Part shown: in pieces, positions 1 to 6,892 of the stretch
How the letters are laid out: every line of letters starts with the position of its first letter
How positions within the stretch are numbered: the stretch's first letter is position 1
Assembly (NCBI GenBank): GCA_013695055.1
Contig: JACDBF010000005.1
Location: 1 to 9,792, forward strand
Source of the DNA: Actinomycetota bacterium
GTDB lineage: Bacteria; Actinomycetota; CADDZG01; WHSQ01
Direction of reading: 5' to 3'
DNA: 9,792 nucleotides
Notes under the pieces: model-generated
The model's database searches: none
What the model saw: the letters and a program-made list of their open reading frames with translations, nothing else
What the model was told of the DNA's origin: nothing
Position numbers and translations under genes: made by a program

Positions 1-1
1 C

Positions 2-670
2 CTCGGTGGCTCGTTCACCGGCGACGTCGCATCGAGCATCCTGCCTCCGGGCATGGACGGTCACCTGCCGGCCGCCGACTACAACCCCTTCCCCACCGAC
101 GACAACGCCGGCGACCCGGAGAAGGCCAAGGAGACGCTCAAGGGCACCGCGGCCGAGGGCGGATGGGACAAACCGCTCCTGCTCGTCGGCGATGCAACCG
201 GCGCCGGTCCCAAGCAGCTCGAGTCGCTGCGAGCGGACCTCGAGGCCATCGGCTTCGACAACCTGAAGATCAAGGAGCTCAACTATCCCGACTACTACAC
301 CCAGTTCTACGGGGTTCCGCGCACCAACACGGCTTTCGGATTCGCAGCCTGGTGCGAGGATTTCCCGAGCCCGGTGACGTTCCTGAAGCCGCTGCTCTAC
401 GGACCGAACATCCTTCCGCAGGGCAACAGCAACTACTCCGAGCTCGACGACCCCGAGGTCAACGCGGCCATCGAGGAGGCAGAGAGCCTGCCGATCGAGG
501 AAGCCGTAGCGCCGTGGGAGGAGGCCAACAAGCTGAGCACCGAGGCGGCTGCGTGGGTTCCTATTCGCTGGTACCTCGACCGCGACCTGGGGAGCACCAA
601 TCTGGTAAATGGTTTCTGGAACAGCTATTACAGCGCCATCGACTGGCCCAATATCGGAGTCCAGCAGTAA
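2..670 (+). CDS. ABC transporter substrate-binding protein, family 5 (peptide/nickel type), 3' part only
   Basis: The reading frame is open from the window edge (first full codon at 2) to TAA at 668-670, giving the last 222 residues; the start, signal peptide and first lobe lie outside the window. Family 5 binding proteins are about 500-600 residues and deliver oligopeptides, dipeptides, nickel or glycosides to an inner-membrane importer. Features typical of the C-terminal half of the family are visible: an ILPPG turn near the start, a helix resembling 'DPEKAKETL', a 'LNYPDYYTQF' segment, 'AAWCEDFPSP' followed by a conserved 'GNSNYSELDDPEVNAAI' type stretch, and a final 'AAWVPIRWY' strand. 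It is followed by a hairpin and then a DppB-type permease and two DppD/F-type ATPases, which supports the assignment. The ligand cannot be told from this fragment. The internal ATG at 53 is not the true start, because homology-like sequence continues upstream of it. Confidence 0.9.
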   Translation, partial: LGGSFTGDVASSILPPGMDGHLPAADYNPFPTDDNAGDPEKAKETLKGTAAEGGWDKPLLLVGDATGAGPKQLESLRADLEAIGFDNLKIKELNYPDYYTQFYGVPRTNTAFGFAAWCEDFPSPVTFLKPLLYGPNILPQGNSNYSELDDPEVNAAIEEAESLPIEEAVAPWEEANKLSTEAAAWVPIRWYLDRDLGSTNLVNGFWNSYYSAIDWPNIGVQQ

Positions 671-688
671 GCAAGACGTAGTGAGCGA

Positions 689-716
689 TGCCCGGGGGCC
701 TGACGGCTCCCGGGCA
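689..716 (+). terminator. Stem-loop after the binding-protein gene, possible attenuating terminator
   Basis: A 12-bp stem (TGCCCGGGGGCC with GGCTCCCGGGCA, one G-T pair) closes a four-base TGAC loop, 18 bases after the binding-protein stop codon. The following bases (CTTGCTTGG) hold no real T run, so it is a poor classical Rho-independent terminator. In binding-protein-dependent transporters, a hairpin at this point often protects the upstream mRNA or lowers read-through, so that binding protein is made in excess over the permease. Which role applies here is inference. Confidence 0.6.
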
Positions 717-785
717 CTTGCTTGGCAATACGGTTGAGCGCTAGGGCGGGTAGGATTCGCCGCACGAGTTAGCTCTGACGAGAGC

Positions 786-793
786 AGGAGGAG
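786..793 (+). promoter_or_regulatory. Strong ribosome binding site for the permease gene
   Basis: AGGAGGAG lies five bases before the ATG at 799. It is the best Shine-Dalgarno match in the window and fixes the permease start. The other genes here rely on stop/start overlaps or have little visible Shine-Dalgarno sequence. Confidence 0.75.
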
Positions 794-798
794 CGGGC

Positions 799-1776
799 AT
801 GGGGCAATACGTGATCCGGCGGATCTTGTGGTCGTTCGTGATGCTCGTGCTGGTGGTCGCTCTCGTGTTCGTCATCTTCTTCGTTCTGCCCGGCAGCGCC
901 GGCGCCACCGGCGAGAATCAGAAGTACCCACCGGTCGCGGTCAGGATCGCCGGAAAGCAGCCGACGCCCGCCACCATCGAGGCCATCATCGACCGGTTGG
1001 GTTTGGATCGGCCCGTTCCCATTCAGTTCGCCACTTACATCGGCAACGCCATTCAGGGAGACCTCGGTTATTCGTATCAAACGCAGGAGCCGGTTACCCA
1101 GGCGGTCTTGAGGAGGTTTCCACCGACTCTGTCGCTGGCTTTCGGGGCCTCGATCCTGTGGCTGTTGATGGGCTGCAGCCTGGGGGTGATATCGGCTTTG
1201 AGACGCCGGACGCTCCTCGACAGGTCGACGATGATCGCGGCTCTGTTCGGCGTATCGCTTCCCATCTTCTGGCTCGGTCTCATGGCCGTGTTCTTCTTCG
1301 ATTCCCAGCTAGGGATCTACAACACCGGCGACTACACCAGCTTGTTCTCGAACCCCCTGAAGTGGCTGAGCATCATGTGGCTCCCGTGGCTGGTTCTGGC
1401 CGTCACCTACGCGGCCATTTACTCCCGCATGGTCAGAGGCAACATGCTCGAGGTCGCGGGCGAGGATTACATCCGTACGGCTCGGGCAAAGGGGCTCCGT
1501 GAAAGGTCGGTCATTCGTCACAAGCTGCGAAGTGCGCTGACCCCGGTGGTCACCATGTATGGGCTCGACCTGGGTCTGTTGCTCGGCGGCGCCATCATCA
1601 CCGAAAGCATCTTCAACATCCCGGGCATCGGCTCGTACACCGTCACTGCGATCGCTGCACAGAACCTGCCCGTCATTCTGGGCACCACCGTTATCGCCTC
1701 GTTCTTCATCATCTTCTCGAACCTCCTGGTCGACATCCTGTATGCGGTCCTCGACCCGCGCGTCACTTACTCCTAA
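799..1776 (+). CDS. dppB: DppB/OppB-type ABC transporter permease
   Basis: This 325-residue integral membrane subunit matches the usual 300-340 residues of the DppB/OppB family. It forms half of the transmembrane channel of a peptide- or nickel-type importer. Residues 9-31 form the first hydrophobic helix. A periplasmic loop with the family's 'GLDRPVPIQF' and 'GDLGYSY' elements follows (68-93). Further hydrophobic segments lie near 112-133, 144-168, 192-209, 253-272 and 291-317. The cytoplasmic EAA coupling loop that docks on the ATPases is seen around 219-243, with 'RTARAKGL' at 226-233. The chain ends with the common 'DPRVTYS'-type tail. The ATG at 799 is chosen because of the AGGAGGAG five bases upstream. 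The next gene is an ATPase, not the expected second permease (DppC). The substrate is not defined; the dpp name marks family only. Confidence 0.93.
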   Translation: MGQYVIRRILWSFVMLVLVVALVFVIFFVLPGSAGATGENQKYPPVAVRIAGKQPTPATIEAIIDRLGLDRPVPIQFATYIGNAIQGDLGYSYQTQEPVTQAVLRRFPPTLSLAFGASILWLLMGCSLGVISALRRRTLLDRSTMIAALFGVSLPIFWLGLMAVFFFDSQLGIYNTGDYTSLFSNPLKWLSIMWLPWLVLAVTYAAIYSRMVRGNMLEVAGEDYIRTARAKGLRERSVIRHKLRSALTPVVTMYGLDLGLLLGGAIITESIFNIPGIGSYTVTAIAAQNLPVILGTTVIASFFIIFSNLLVDILYAVLDPRVTYS

Positions 1777-1819
1777 GCGGTGGCGGGCTCCGGGCTTTTT
1801 GGATTAGTCTTTGACGACG

Positions 1820-2845
1820 ATGGCGGCCGAGGTCCTTCTCGAGGTAAAAGACCTGCAGGTTCATTTCCCCACGCCCGACGGCGTCGTCAAGGCCGTCGAC
1901 GGTCTGTCCTTCACGGTCCACCGCGGGGAAACCTTTGGGATCGTGGGCGAATCCGGCTCGGGAAAGAGCGTGACCTGCCTGACCGCCTTGGGCCTGGTCA
2001 ACCGGGAGTCCGCTCAGATCTCCGGTGAGATCCTCTTTCAGGGCCGGGACCTCTTAAAACTAAGCAGCGAGGAGCTCCGCCCCATAAGAGGCAAGGATCT
2101 CTCGATGATCTTTCAAGACCCGTTCGCGTGCCTGCACCCGTTCTATCGCGTTGGTGATCAGATCGTCGAAGCCATCCTGTGCCACGACGACGTGCCCAAG
2201 CGCGAGGCCCAAGAGCGCACGGTCGACCTTCTCACCGCGGTGGGCATTCCCAAGCCGAAAGATCGCTTCCGGGATTATCCCCACCAGTACTCGGGAGGAA
2301 TGCGTCAGCGGGCCATGATCGCGATGGCTCTGGCGCACAACCCCGGTTTGCTGATCGCCGACGAGCCGACGACCGCTCTCGACGTCACGGTGCAGGCTCA
2401 GATTCTCGATCTCATCGACCGCATCAAAGATGAGTTCAACATCGGCGTTATCTTGATCACCCATGACCTCGGCGTGATTGCGGACGTCGCTAAAACCGTC
2501 ATGGTGATGTACGCGGGCCGGGCGATGGAGCTCGCCAGCCGCGAACAGATATTCGACCGTCCGCTGCATCCGTATAGCTGGGGCCTGCTAGAGTCGATCC
2601 CCAACATCGATTCGCGCGGCGAACGTCTGGTTCCCATCGAAGGCGCCCCCCCGTCGCTGATCAATGTCCCCTCAGGATGTCCCTTCCACCCGCGCTGCCC
2701 GCATCAGTTCGAGCCGTGCGACAAAGAGCGACCTCCGCTCGAAGATCGTGGTGGCGGCCACCCGGAGGCATGCCACCTGAGCACCGAGGACAAGCAGAAG
2801 ATCTGGTCGGACCGCGAGTCGCGCAGAATGAAGTCGGCGTCGTGA
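1820..2845 (+). CDS. dppD: DppD/OppD-type ABC transporter ATP-binding protein
   Basis: This is a 341-residue cytoplasmic ATPase that powers the importer as a partner of the next gene product. Numbering from the ATG at 1820: Walker A GESGSGKS at 43-50, Q-loop glutamine at 99 in 'MIFQDPF', signature SGGMRQR at 158-164, Walker B LLIADE at 177-182, D-loop TALD at 185-188 and switch histidine at 215 in 'LITHDLG'. The C-terminal oligopeptide-transporter extension holds four cysteines (287, 293, 300, 318) in the spacing C-X5-C-X6-C-X17-C, the pattern that binds a [4Fe-4S] cluster in characterised OppD/DppD proteins. The frame also allows a TTG start at 1811; neither start has a clear Shine-Dalgarno sequence, and ATG was preferred. 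The gene begins 43 bases after the permease stop and its TGA overlaps the next start by four bases. Confidence 0.95.
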   Translation: MAAEVLLEVKDLQVHFPTPDGVVKAVDGLSFTVHRGETFGIVGESGSGKSVTCLTALGLVNRESAQISGEILFQGRDLLKLSSEELRPIRGKDLSMIFQDPFACLHPFYRVGDQIVEAILCHDDVPKREAQERTVDLLTAVGIPKPKDRFRDYPHQYSGGMRQRAMIAMALAHNPGLLIADEPTTALDVTVQAQILDLIDRIKDEFNIGVILITHDLGVIADVAKTVMVMYAGRAMELASREQIFDRPLHPYSWGLLESIPNIDSRGERLVPIEGAPPSLINVPSGCPFHPRCPHQFEPCDKERPPLEDRGGGHPEACHLSTEDKQKIWSDRESRRMKSAS

Positions 2846-3924
2846 GCCAGGTCGATACTCCTCCAGAGGATTTCGTCAGATCCTCCAAAGCGCGAGGTGA
2901 CCCTCTTCTCTCGGTCGAGAACTTGACCAAGAGGTTTCCCATCAAGCGAGGAGTCGTCTTCCAGAAGGAAGTTGCTGCGGTGCAGGCGGTCGAAGACGTG
3001 ACCTTCGCCTTCTTCCCGGGCGAGACGCTCGGCCTCGTTGGCGAGTCGGGCTGCGGCAAGTCCACCACGGCGCGTTTAGTGCTGAAGCTCATCGAGGCCT
3101 CGGGCGGCAAGATCATGTTCGACGGACAAGACATCACCAACCTCAGCCGGCGAGACATGCGCCCCATCCGGCGAGAAGCGCAAATGATCTTCCAGGACCC
3201 CTACGCCTCGCTCAACCCCCGGCAGACCGTTGGTTCGATCATCGGGACCCCTTATCGCATTCACAAGACCGAGGGCGAAACCAAGAAAAAGGTCCAGGAC
3301 CTCATGGACCGCGTCGGTCTGAACCCCGAGCACTACAATCGCTATTCGCACGAGTTTTCCGGGGGCCAGCGGCAACGCATCGGGGTGGCGCGCGCTTTGG
3401 CCCTGCGTCCCAAGCTAATCGTTTGCGACGAACCGGTCTCGGCTCTCGACGTTTCGATTCAAGCCCAGGTCTTGAACCTGCTCGAAGACCTCCAAGAAGA
3501 GTTCAAGCTGACGTACCTTTTCATCTCCCACGACCTCGGCGTCGTCCGCCACGTCTCGGACCGCATCGCGGTCATGTACCTGGGTCACATCGTAGAGCTC
3601 GCCACCGCGGACGAGCTTTACAACAACCCGAAGCACCCATACACGGCGGCCTTGCTGTCGGCCGTGCCCAAGGGAGCGGCCACCGCCCAGCTGACCGACC
3701 GCATCGTGCTCGAGGGCGACGTTCCTTCCCCGGTGAACCCCCCGTCGGGATGCGTTTTCCACCCCCGGTGCCCGAAGGCGATGACGTTGACCGGCGGCAA
3801 TGGCGTGCCCGACAATTGCCGCGAAGGGTTCCCGCCTATGGGCCAGGTCTCCGAAAATCATTTCTGTGCGTGCTGGTATCCGCTCGAGAAGGGCGAGAAG
3901 CTTCACCGGGCCGCGCACCAGTAG
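2842..3924 (+). CDS. dppF: DppF/OppF-type ABC transporter ATP-binding protein
   Basis: This is the second ATPase of the importer, 360 residues, predicted to pair with the preceding DppD-type subunit. Motifs: Walker A GESGCGKS at 67-74, Q-loop Q118 in 'MIFQDPYASLNP', signature SGGQRQR at 173-179, Walker B KLIVCDE at 191-197, D-loop SALD at 200-203, and switch histidine 230. The long insertion before Walker A (FPIKRGVVFQKEVAAVQAV, 32-50) is typical of the F subunit. The GTG at 2842 is taken as start because it forms a GTGA overlap with the upstream stop and gives the normal family length. The frame is open upstream to 2677, but that part lies inside dppD and is not family-like. The cysteine-rich tail (C304, C310, C326, C342, C344) keeps the GCVFHPRCP motif but has extra residues between the second and third cysteines. 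The substrate is unassigned. Confidence 0.95.
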   Translation: MSQVDTPPEDFVRSSKARGDPLLSVENLTKRFPIKRGVVFQKEVAAVQAVEDVTFAFFPGETLGLVGESGCGKSTTARLVLKLIEASGGKIMFDGQDITNLSRRDMRPIRREAQMIFQDPYASLNPRQTVGSIIGTPYRIHKTEGETKKKVQDLMDRVGLNPEHYNRYSHEFSGGQRQRIGVARALALRPKLIVCDEPVSALDVSIQAQVLNLLEDLQEEFKLTYLFISHDLGVVRHVSDRIAVMYLGHIVELATADELYNNPKHPYTAALLSAVPKGAATAQLTDRIVLEGDVPSPVNPPSGCVFHPRCPKAMTLTGGNGVPDNCREGFPPMGQVSENHFCACWYPLEKGEKLHRAAHQ

Positions 3925-3978
3925 ATCTTCCGGCACCCCTTCTTTCGAGCATGACCAGATGATTGCGGCGGACGGCGT

Positions 3979-4854
3979 ATGACATTTTCTATTGCGGCCT
4001 GGGACCCGAACGCCCAACCGACCCCCGAATGGGGCGTGGCGGTCGCCTCCAAGTTCCTCGCTGTGGGAGCGGCCGTTCCCTACGCGCGCGCGGGGGCCGG
4101 AGCGGTTGCGACGCAAGCCCTCGCGAATCTTGCATATGGGAACGACGGTCTCGAGCGCTTGCAGTCGGGCTCGAGCGCAGAGGAGACGGTGGGTGCGTTG
4201 ACCTCGGCAGATTCCGACAGAGCCGAGCGGCAACTGGGGATCGTGGATGCCAAGGGCGGAGCCGCCACGTTCACCGGCGAGAAGTGCTTCGACTGGGCCG
4301 GCGGGGTGACCGGCGACGGCTACTGCTGCCAGGGCAACATCCTGACCGGGCCCGATGTGGTGGAACGCATGGCGGAGGCTTTCGAGGAGACCGAAGGCGA
4401 GCTCGCGGTGCGCTTGTTGAGCGCGCTACGAGCGGGCGACGCGGCCGGAGGTGACAAGCGCGGCAGGCAGTCGGCCGCGCTGCTCATAGTACGAGAAAAC
4501 GGAGGCTACGGCGGAGGCACGGATCGAACCGTCGACCTTCGAGTGGATGATCATGACCGGCCCCTTCCCGAGCTCATACGTATCTTCGATTTGCACTCGT
4601 TGTTCTTCGCCAGGCCCGATCAGCTCGAGTTCACTACGATCGATGCCCCGCTAGGCGCCGAGCTTCGAGGCGCGCTTCAAACGCTTGGTTACGAACCGGG
4701 CCGGTCATCAGAGCCCTACGACGACGGTCTACGCCGAGCTCTCTATGCCTATTGCGGCACAGAGAACCTCGAGGAGCGATGGACCGACGACGCCGCCATA
4801 GAGCGCAGGGTGCTCGAGTACTTGCGCGATCAGACCGGCGCGCGCGCCGAGTAG
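3979..4854 (+). CDS. DUF1028 family protein with C-terminal putative peptidoglycan-binding region
   Basis: This 291-residue protein is recognisable as DUF1028 by the N-terminal 'MTFSIAAWDP', 'WGVAVASKFLAVGAAVPYAR' (18-37), 'GAVATQALAN' (41-50), 'RQLGIVDAKG' (84-93), 'GNILTGPDVV' (119-128), and 'AGDAAGGDKRGRQSAALL' (152-169) with 'VDLRVDDH' (185-192). The family's biochemical role is unknown. Its fold is thought to belong to the N-terminal-nucleophile hydrolase group, which would make Thr2 a candidate nucleophile after methionine removal (inference). Residues about 211-291 ('LGAELRGALQTLGY', 'GTENLEERW', 'VLEYLRDQ') match the putative peptidoglycan-binding tail found on longer members. No signal peptide is seen. 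It lies 54 bases after dppF on the same strand with no terminator between, so co-transcription with the peptide importer is likely. The ATG at 3979 gives the family N-terminus; its Shine-Dalgarno is weak. Confidence 0.9.
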   Translation: MTFSIAAWDPNAQPTPEWGVAVASKFLAVGAAVPYARAGAGAVATQALANLAYGNDGLERLQSGSSAEETVGALTSADSDRAERQLGIVDAKGGAATFTGEKCFDWAGGVTGDGYCCQGNILTGPDVVERMAEAFEETEGELAVRLLSALRAGDAAGGDKRGRQSAALLIVRENGGYGGGTDRTVDLRVDDHDRPLPELIRIFDLHSLFFARPDQLEFTTIDAPLGAELRGALQTLGYEPGRSSEPYDDGLRRALYAYCGTENLEERWTDDAAIERRVLEYLRDQTGARAE

Positions 4855-4938
4855 TTTTCCGCTCCGCATCCAATCGTCGGGAAGGGAGAAGATGGCTCAA
4901 GTGCGACGCGCCGACGTTCGAGGAGGCCGCCGAGGGGC
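4855..4938. other. Convergent gap between the DUF1028 gene and larC
   Basis: Eighty-four bases separate two genes that end facing each other. A short inverted repeat, AGGCC (4924-4928) and GGCCT (4936-4940), could fold as a weak hairpin but has no T run on either side. A 16-codon reading frame with a good Shine-Dalgarno (4892-4942) also falls here. I cannot assign a firm terminator. Confidence 0.4.
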
Positions 4939-6111
4939 CTAAGCTCGCGTCCGGGAAGCTTCCCTGCGTGCTCGCTCGTAAATCTCTCGCAACGCCAAGC
5001 CGCTCGCCTCGGCTGCGGCGCGCGCATCTTCGTACTCAGGCGCAACCGTGATTACCTTGCCCGTCCTGCTCCCCAGCTTGACGCGCACCGGATAACCACT
5101 AACTTGCACGTCGACCCACGAACGCTCGAGGGTCGACCGCCGCACGGGGCTTGTGCGTACTCCCAGCGTCGAGGTTTCCTGAAAGATGACTTCGATGAGT
5201 GCATCCTTCGTGGCGGATGTCCCGAGGACCGAAAGGATGTGGCCGGACCGGCCCTTCTTCATGACGGCGCCCGTAGTCCACGCGTCCAGCGCCTCGGTAG
5301 CCAGCAGCTTCTCGATGACATGCGGGAGCATCTCGGGATTCATGTCGTCGAGGTTGGTTTCGATCAACATCACGTCGTCGTTCTTGTGGTTCGTCAACTC
5401 TCCCACCAGAGCGCGCACGATGTTGGGATGAGCGAGCTCTCTGGCCCCCGCGCCGTAGCCGGTCGCATCAATGTGCATGCCGGGTAGCTCGCCGAAGCGG
5501 TCGCACATGGCGACCAAGAGAGCCGCCCCGGTCGGCGTTATCAGCTCTTCGCGGCCGCGCTCGAAGAGCATCGCGCCGGTGCCTTGCAATAGCTCGAGCA
5601 CCGCGGGGGCCGGAACCGGGATGGATCCGTGCTCGCTCGAGGCAAGCGTCGACATGCCTGTTGCGATTCCAGATGCCACCACCATTTCCGCTTTTAGGCT
5701 ATGCAATGCAGCACAGCAACCAACGACATCGATGATGGCGTCGGTTGAGCCGACTTCGTGAAAGTGCACCTGGTCTCGCTCCACGCCGTGCACGCGCGCT
5801 TCCGCATCGGCCAGCAGCGTGAACGTCCGGAGCGAACGGTCGCGCACGCGCTCCGGAAGCTCGGCGCCTTCCAAGAGCGCGACGATGTCGGGGAGGTCGC
5901 GACGCGCGCCGGATTCCTCGATGCCGACCTCTGCCCGCGTTGCTCGAAGGCCACCCCTGGTCGCGCTGGACACGGTGAGATTCCATCCGGTTATCGACAG
6001 AGCATCTAGGGACCGGCGCACCTCCGACTCGGTGGCGCCCGCGTCGAGCATGGCCCCGAGCAGCATGTCGCCCGATGCGCCCGAGAAGCAGTCGAAGTAG
6101 AGGACCCTCAC
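4939..6111 (-). CDS. larC: LarC, nickel-inserting cyclometallase of nickel-pincer cofactor synthesis
   Basis: LarC inserts nickel into the pincer nucleotide made by LarB and LarE, using CTP, to give the cofactor of LarA-type racemases and epimerases. The 390-residue product spans the whole family (formerly DUF111). Landmarks: 'YFDCFSGASGDMLLGAMLD' (5-23), 'VHFHEVGSTDAIIDVVG' (115-131), 'HGSIPVPAPAVLELLQG' (161-177), 'EELITPTGAALL' (188-199), 'ETNLDDMNPEML' (251-262), 'ETSTLGVR' (312-319) and 'VAPEYEDAR' (356-364). The N-terminal and C-terminal halves are in one frame, unlike Lactiplantibacillus, where a ribosomal frameshift joins LarC1 and LarC2. The GTG start at 6111 overlaps the larB stop as GTGA, indicating translational coupling. 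The stop is TAG at 4941-4939. larA and larE are not in the window. Confidence 0.96.
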   Translation of the reverse strand: MRVLYFDCFSGASGDMLLGAMLDAGATESEVRRSLDALSITGWNLTVSSATRGGLRATRAEVGIEESGARRDLPDIVALLEGAELPERVRDRSLRTFTLLADAEARVHGVERDQVHFHEVGSTDAIIDVVGCCAALHSLKAEMVVASGIATGMSTLASSEHGSIPVPAPAVLELLQGTGAMLFERGREELITPTGAALLVAMCDRFGELPGMHIDATGYGAGARELAHPNIVRALVGELTNHKNDDVMLIETNLDDMNPEMLPHVIEKLLATEALDAWTTGAVMKKGRSGHILSVLGTSATKDALIEVIFQETSTLGVRTSPVRRSTLERSWVDVQVSGYPVRVKLGSRTGKVITVAPEYEDARAAAEASGLALREIYERARREASRTRA

Positions 6112-6869
6112 GCCGGCCTATGGGCGAGCATTCGGTGGGCGCAGACGGCGGCACCGAAGCCGTTGTCGATGTTGGTCACCGAGATGCCGGCGGCGCATGA
6201 GTTGAGCATGGCGAGGAGTGCGGCGAGGCCGTCGAAGGATGAGCCGTATCCAATGCTGGTGGGCACGGCGATGACGGGGGCCGAGGTGATGCCCCCCACG
6301 AGGCTTGCCAGGGCACCTTCCATACCGGCCACGACGATCACGGCGCGGGTCGCGCTCAGGCGATCCTGAACGGCCAGCAGGCGATGCAATCCCGCAACTC
6401 CTACGTCGACGATCCGGTCCACGACCGCTCCAAGCGCCTCGGCCGTTCCCGCCGCCTCCTCTGCCACGGGAAGGTCAGAGGTGCCGGCGCAGATCACCGC
6501 CACCGTGCCCAGGGCCGGCAAGCTCGAGTCTCGAGAACGCACGACGACCAGGCGCGCGGGCTCGTTATGAAGGGCTCCGGGAAACTCGTCGAGCAGCGCC
6601 TGCGCGGTCGGTTCGGGGACTCTGGTCGCAAGCACGGGGGCCGAGGTCGCCTCGAGCATCCGCCGGGCGATTGCCACGGTCTGCTCGGGTGTCTTCTTCT
6701 CCGCGTAGATGGCCTCCGGAAACCCCTGGCGCAATTCCCGATGAGTATCGAGTTGCGCGAATCCGAGATCTTCGACGGGCAGCCGTCGGAGCCTACCGAG
6801 CGCCTCGTCGACCGTCACCGTCCCCTTCTCGACGGCTTCAAGGAGGGCCTTTACCTCTTCGGAAAGCAT
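6108..6869 (-). CDS. larB: LarB, carboxylase/hydrolase of nickel-pincer cofactor synthesis
   Basis: LarB carboxylates and cleaves nicotinic acid adenine dinucleotide to pyridinium-3,5-biscarboxylic acid mononucleotide, the first committed step of the nickel-pincer cofactor. The 253-residue length is normal. The N-terminal helical part carries 'LDTHRELRQGFPEAIYAEKK' (40-59). The C-terminal PurE-like (AIR carboxylase) domain carries 'AGTSDLPVAEEAA' (128-140), 'GMEGALASLVGG' (182-193), 'VPTSIGYGSSFDGLAALLAM' (202-221) and 'NIDNGFGAA' (233-241). Cys225 in 'LNSCAAG' aligns with the cysteine known to form a covalent pyridine intermediate in LarB. The ATG at 6869 begins the family N-terminus; only a GGGG patch lies just upstream, and a -10-like box ends five bases before the ATG, so the mRNA may be leaderless. 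larC follows with a four-base overlap. Confidence 0.96.
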   Translation of the reverse strand: MLSEEVKALLEAVEKGTVTVDEALGRLRRLPVEDLGFAQLDTHRELRQGFPEAIYAEKKTPEQTVAIARRMLEATSAPVLATRVPEPTAQALLDEFPGALHNEPARLVVVRSRDSSLPALGTVAVICAGTSDLPVAEEAAGTAEALGAVVDRIVDVGVAGLHRLLAVQDRLSATRAVIVVAGMEGALASLVGGITSAPVIAVPTSIGYGSSFDGLAALLAMLNSCAAGISVTNIDNGFGAAVCAHRMLAHRPA

Positions 6870-6892
6870 GCCCCAGTGTAAGATGCGACACC
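6870..6892. promoter_or_regulatory. Divergent promoter region between larB and the DUF4446 gene
   Basis: Only 23 bases separate the two divergent start codons. On the plus strand TAAGAT (6879-6884) ends eight bases before the GTG at 6893. On the minus strand TACACT (6880-6875) ends five bases before the larB ATG. Both fit the loose TANNNT -10 pattern, and they share the TA at 6879-6880. Neither has a convincing -35 box; any -35 would lie within the opposite coding region. The spacing implies very short or leaderless transcripts. The site is inferred from pattern only. Confidence 0.45.

Noticed and set aside
722..756. TTGGCA (722-727) and TAGGAT (751-756) as a promoter for dppB
   Set aside because: The spacing is 23 bases, too long for a standard sigma-70-type promoter; no better pair was found.
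1784..1800. GC-rich run followed by TTTTT before dppD, considered as a terminator
   Set aside because: The two CGGGCT copies are direct, not inverted, repeats, so no stable stem forms before the T run.
2060..2569. Minus-strand 169-codon frame within dppD
   Set aside because: It is an antisense shadow of a clearly conserved ATPase in a GC-rich genome, with no domain of its own. The same holds for the long antisense frames within dppF (4233-3415) and serS (8604-7741).
2677..2841. Upstream extension of the dppF frame
   Set aside because: It lies within dppD and lacks family similarity; the GTG at 2842 gives the normal length and a GTGA overlap.
6305..6892. Upstream extension of the DUF4446 frame
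   Set aside because: The extra 196 codons are an arginine/proline-rich antisense shadow of larB; the family-like protein begins at 6893.
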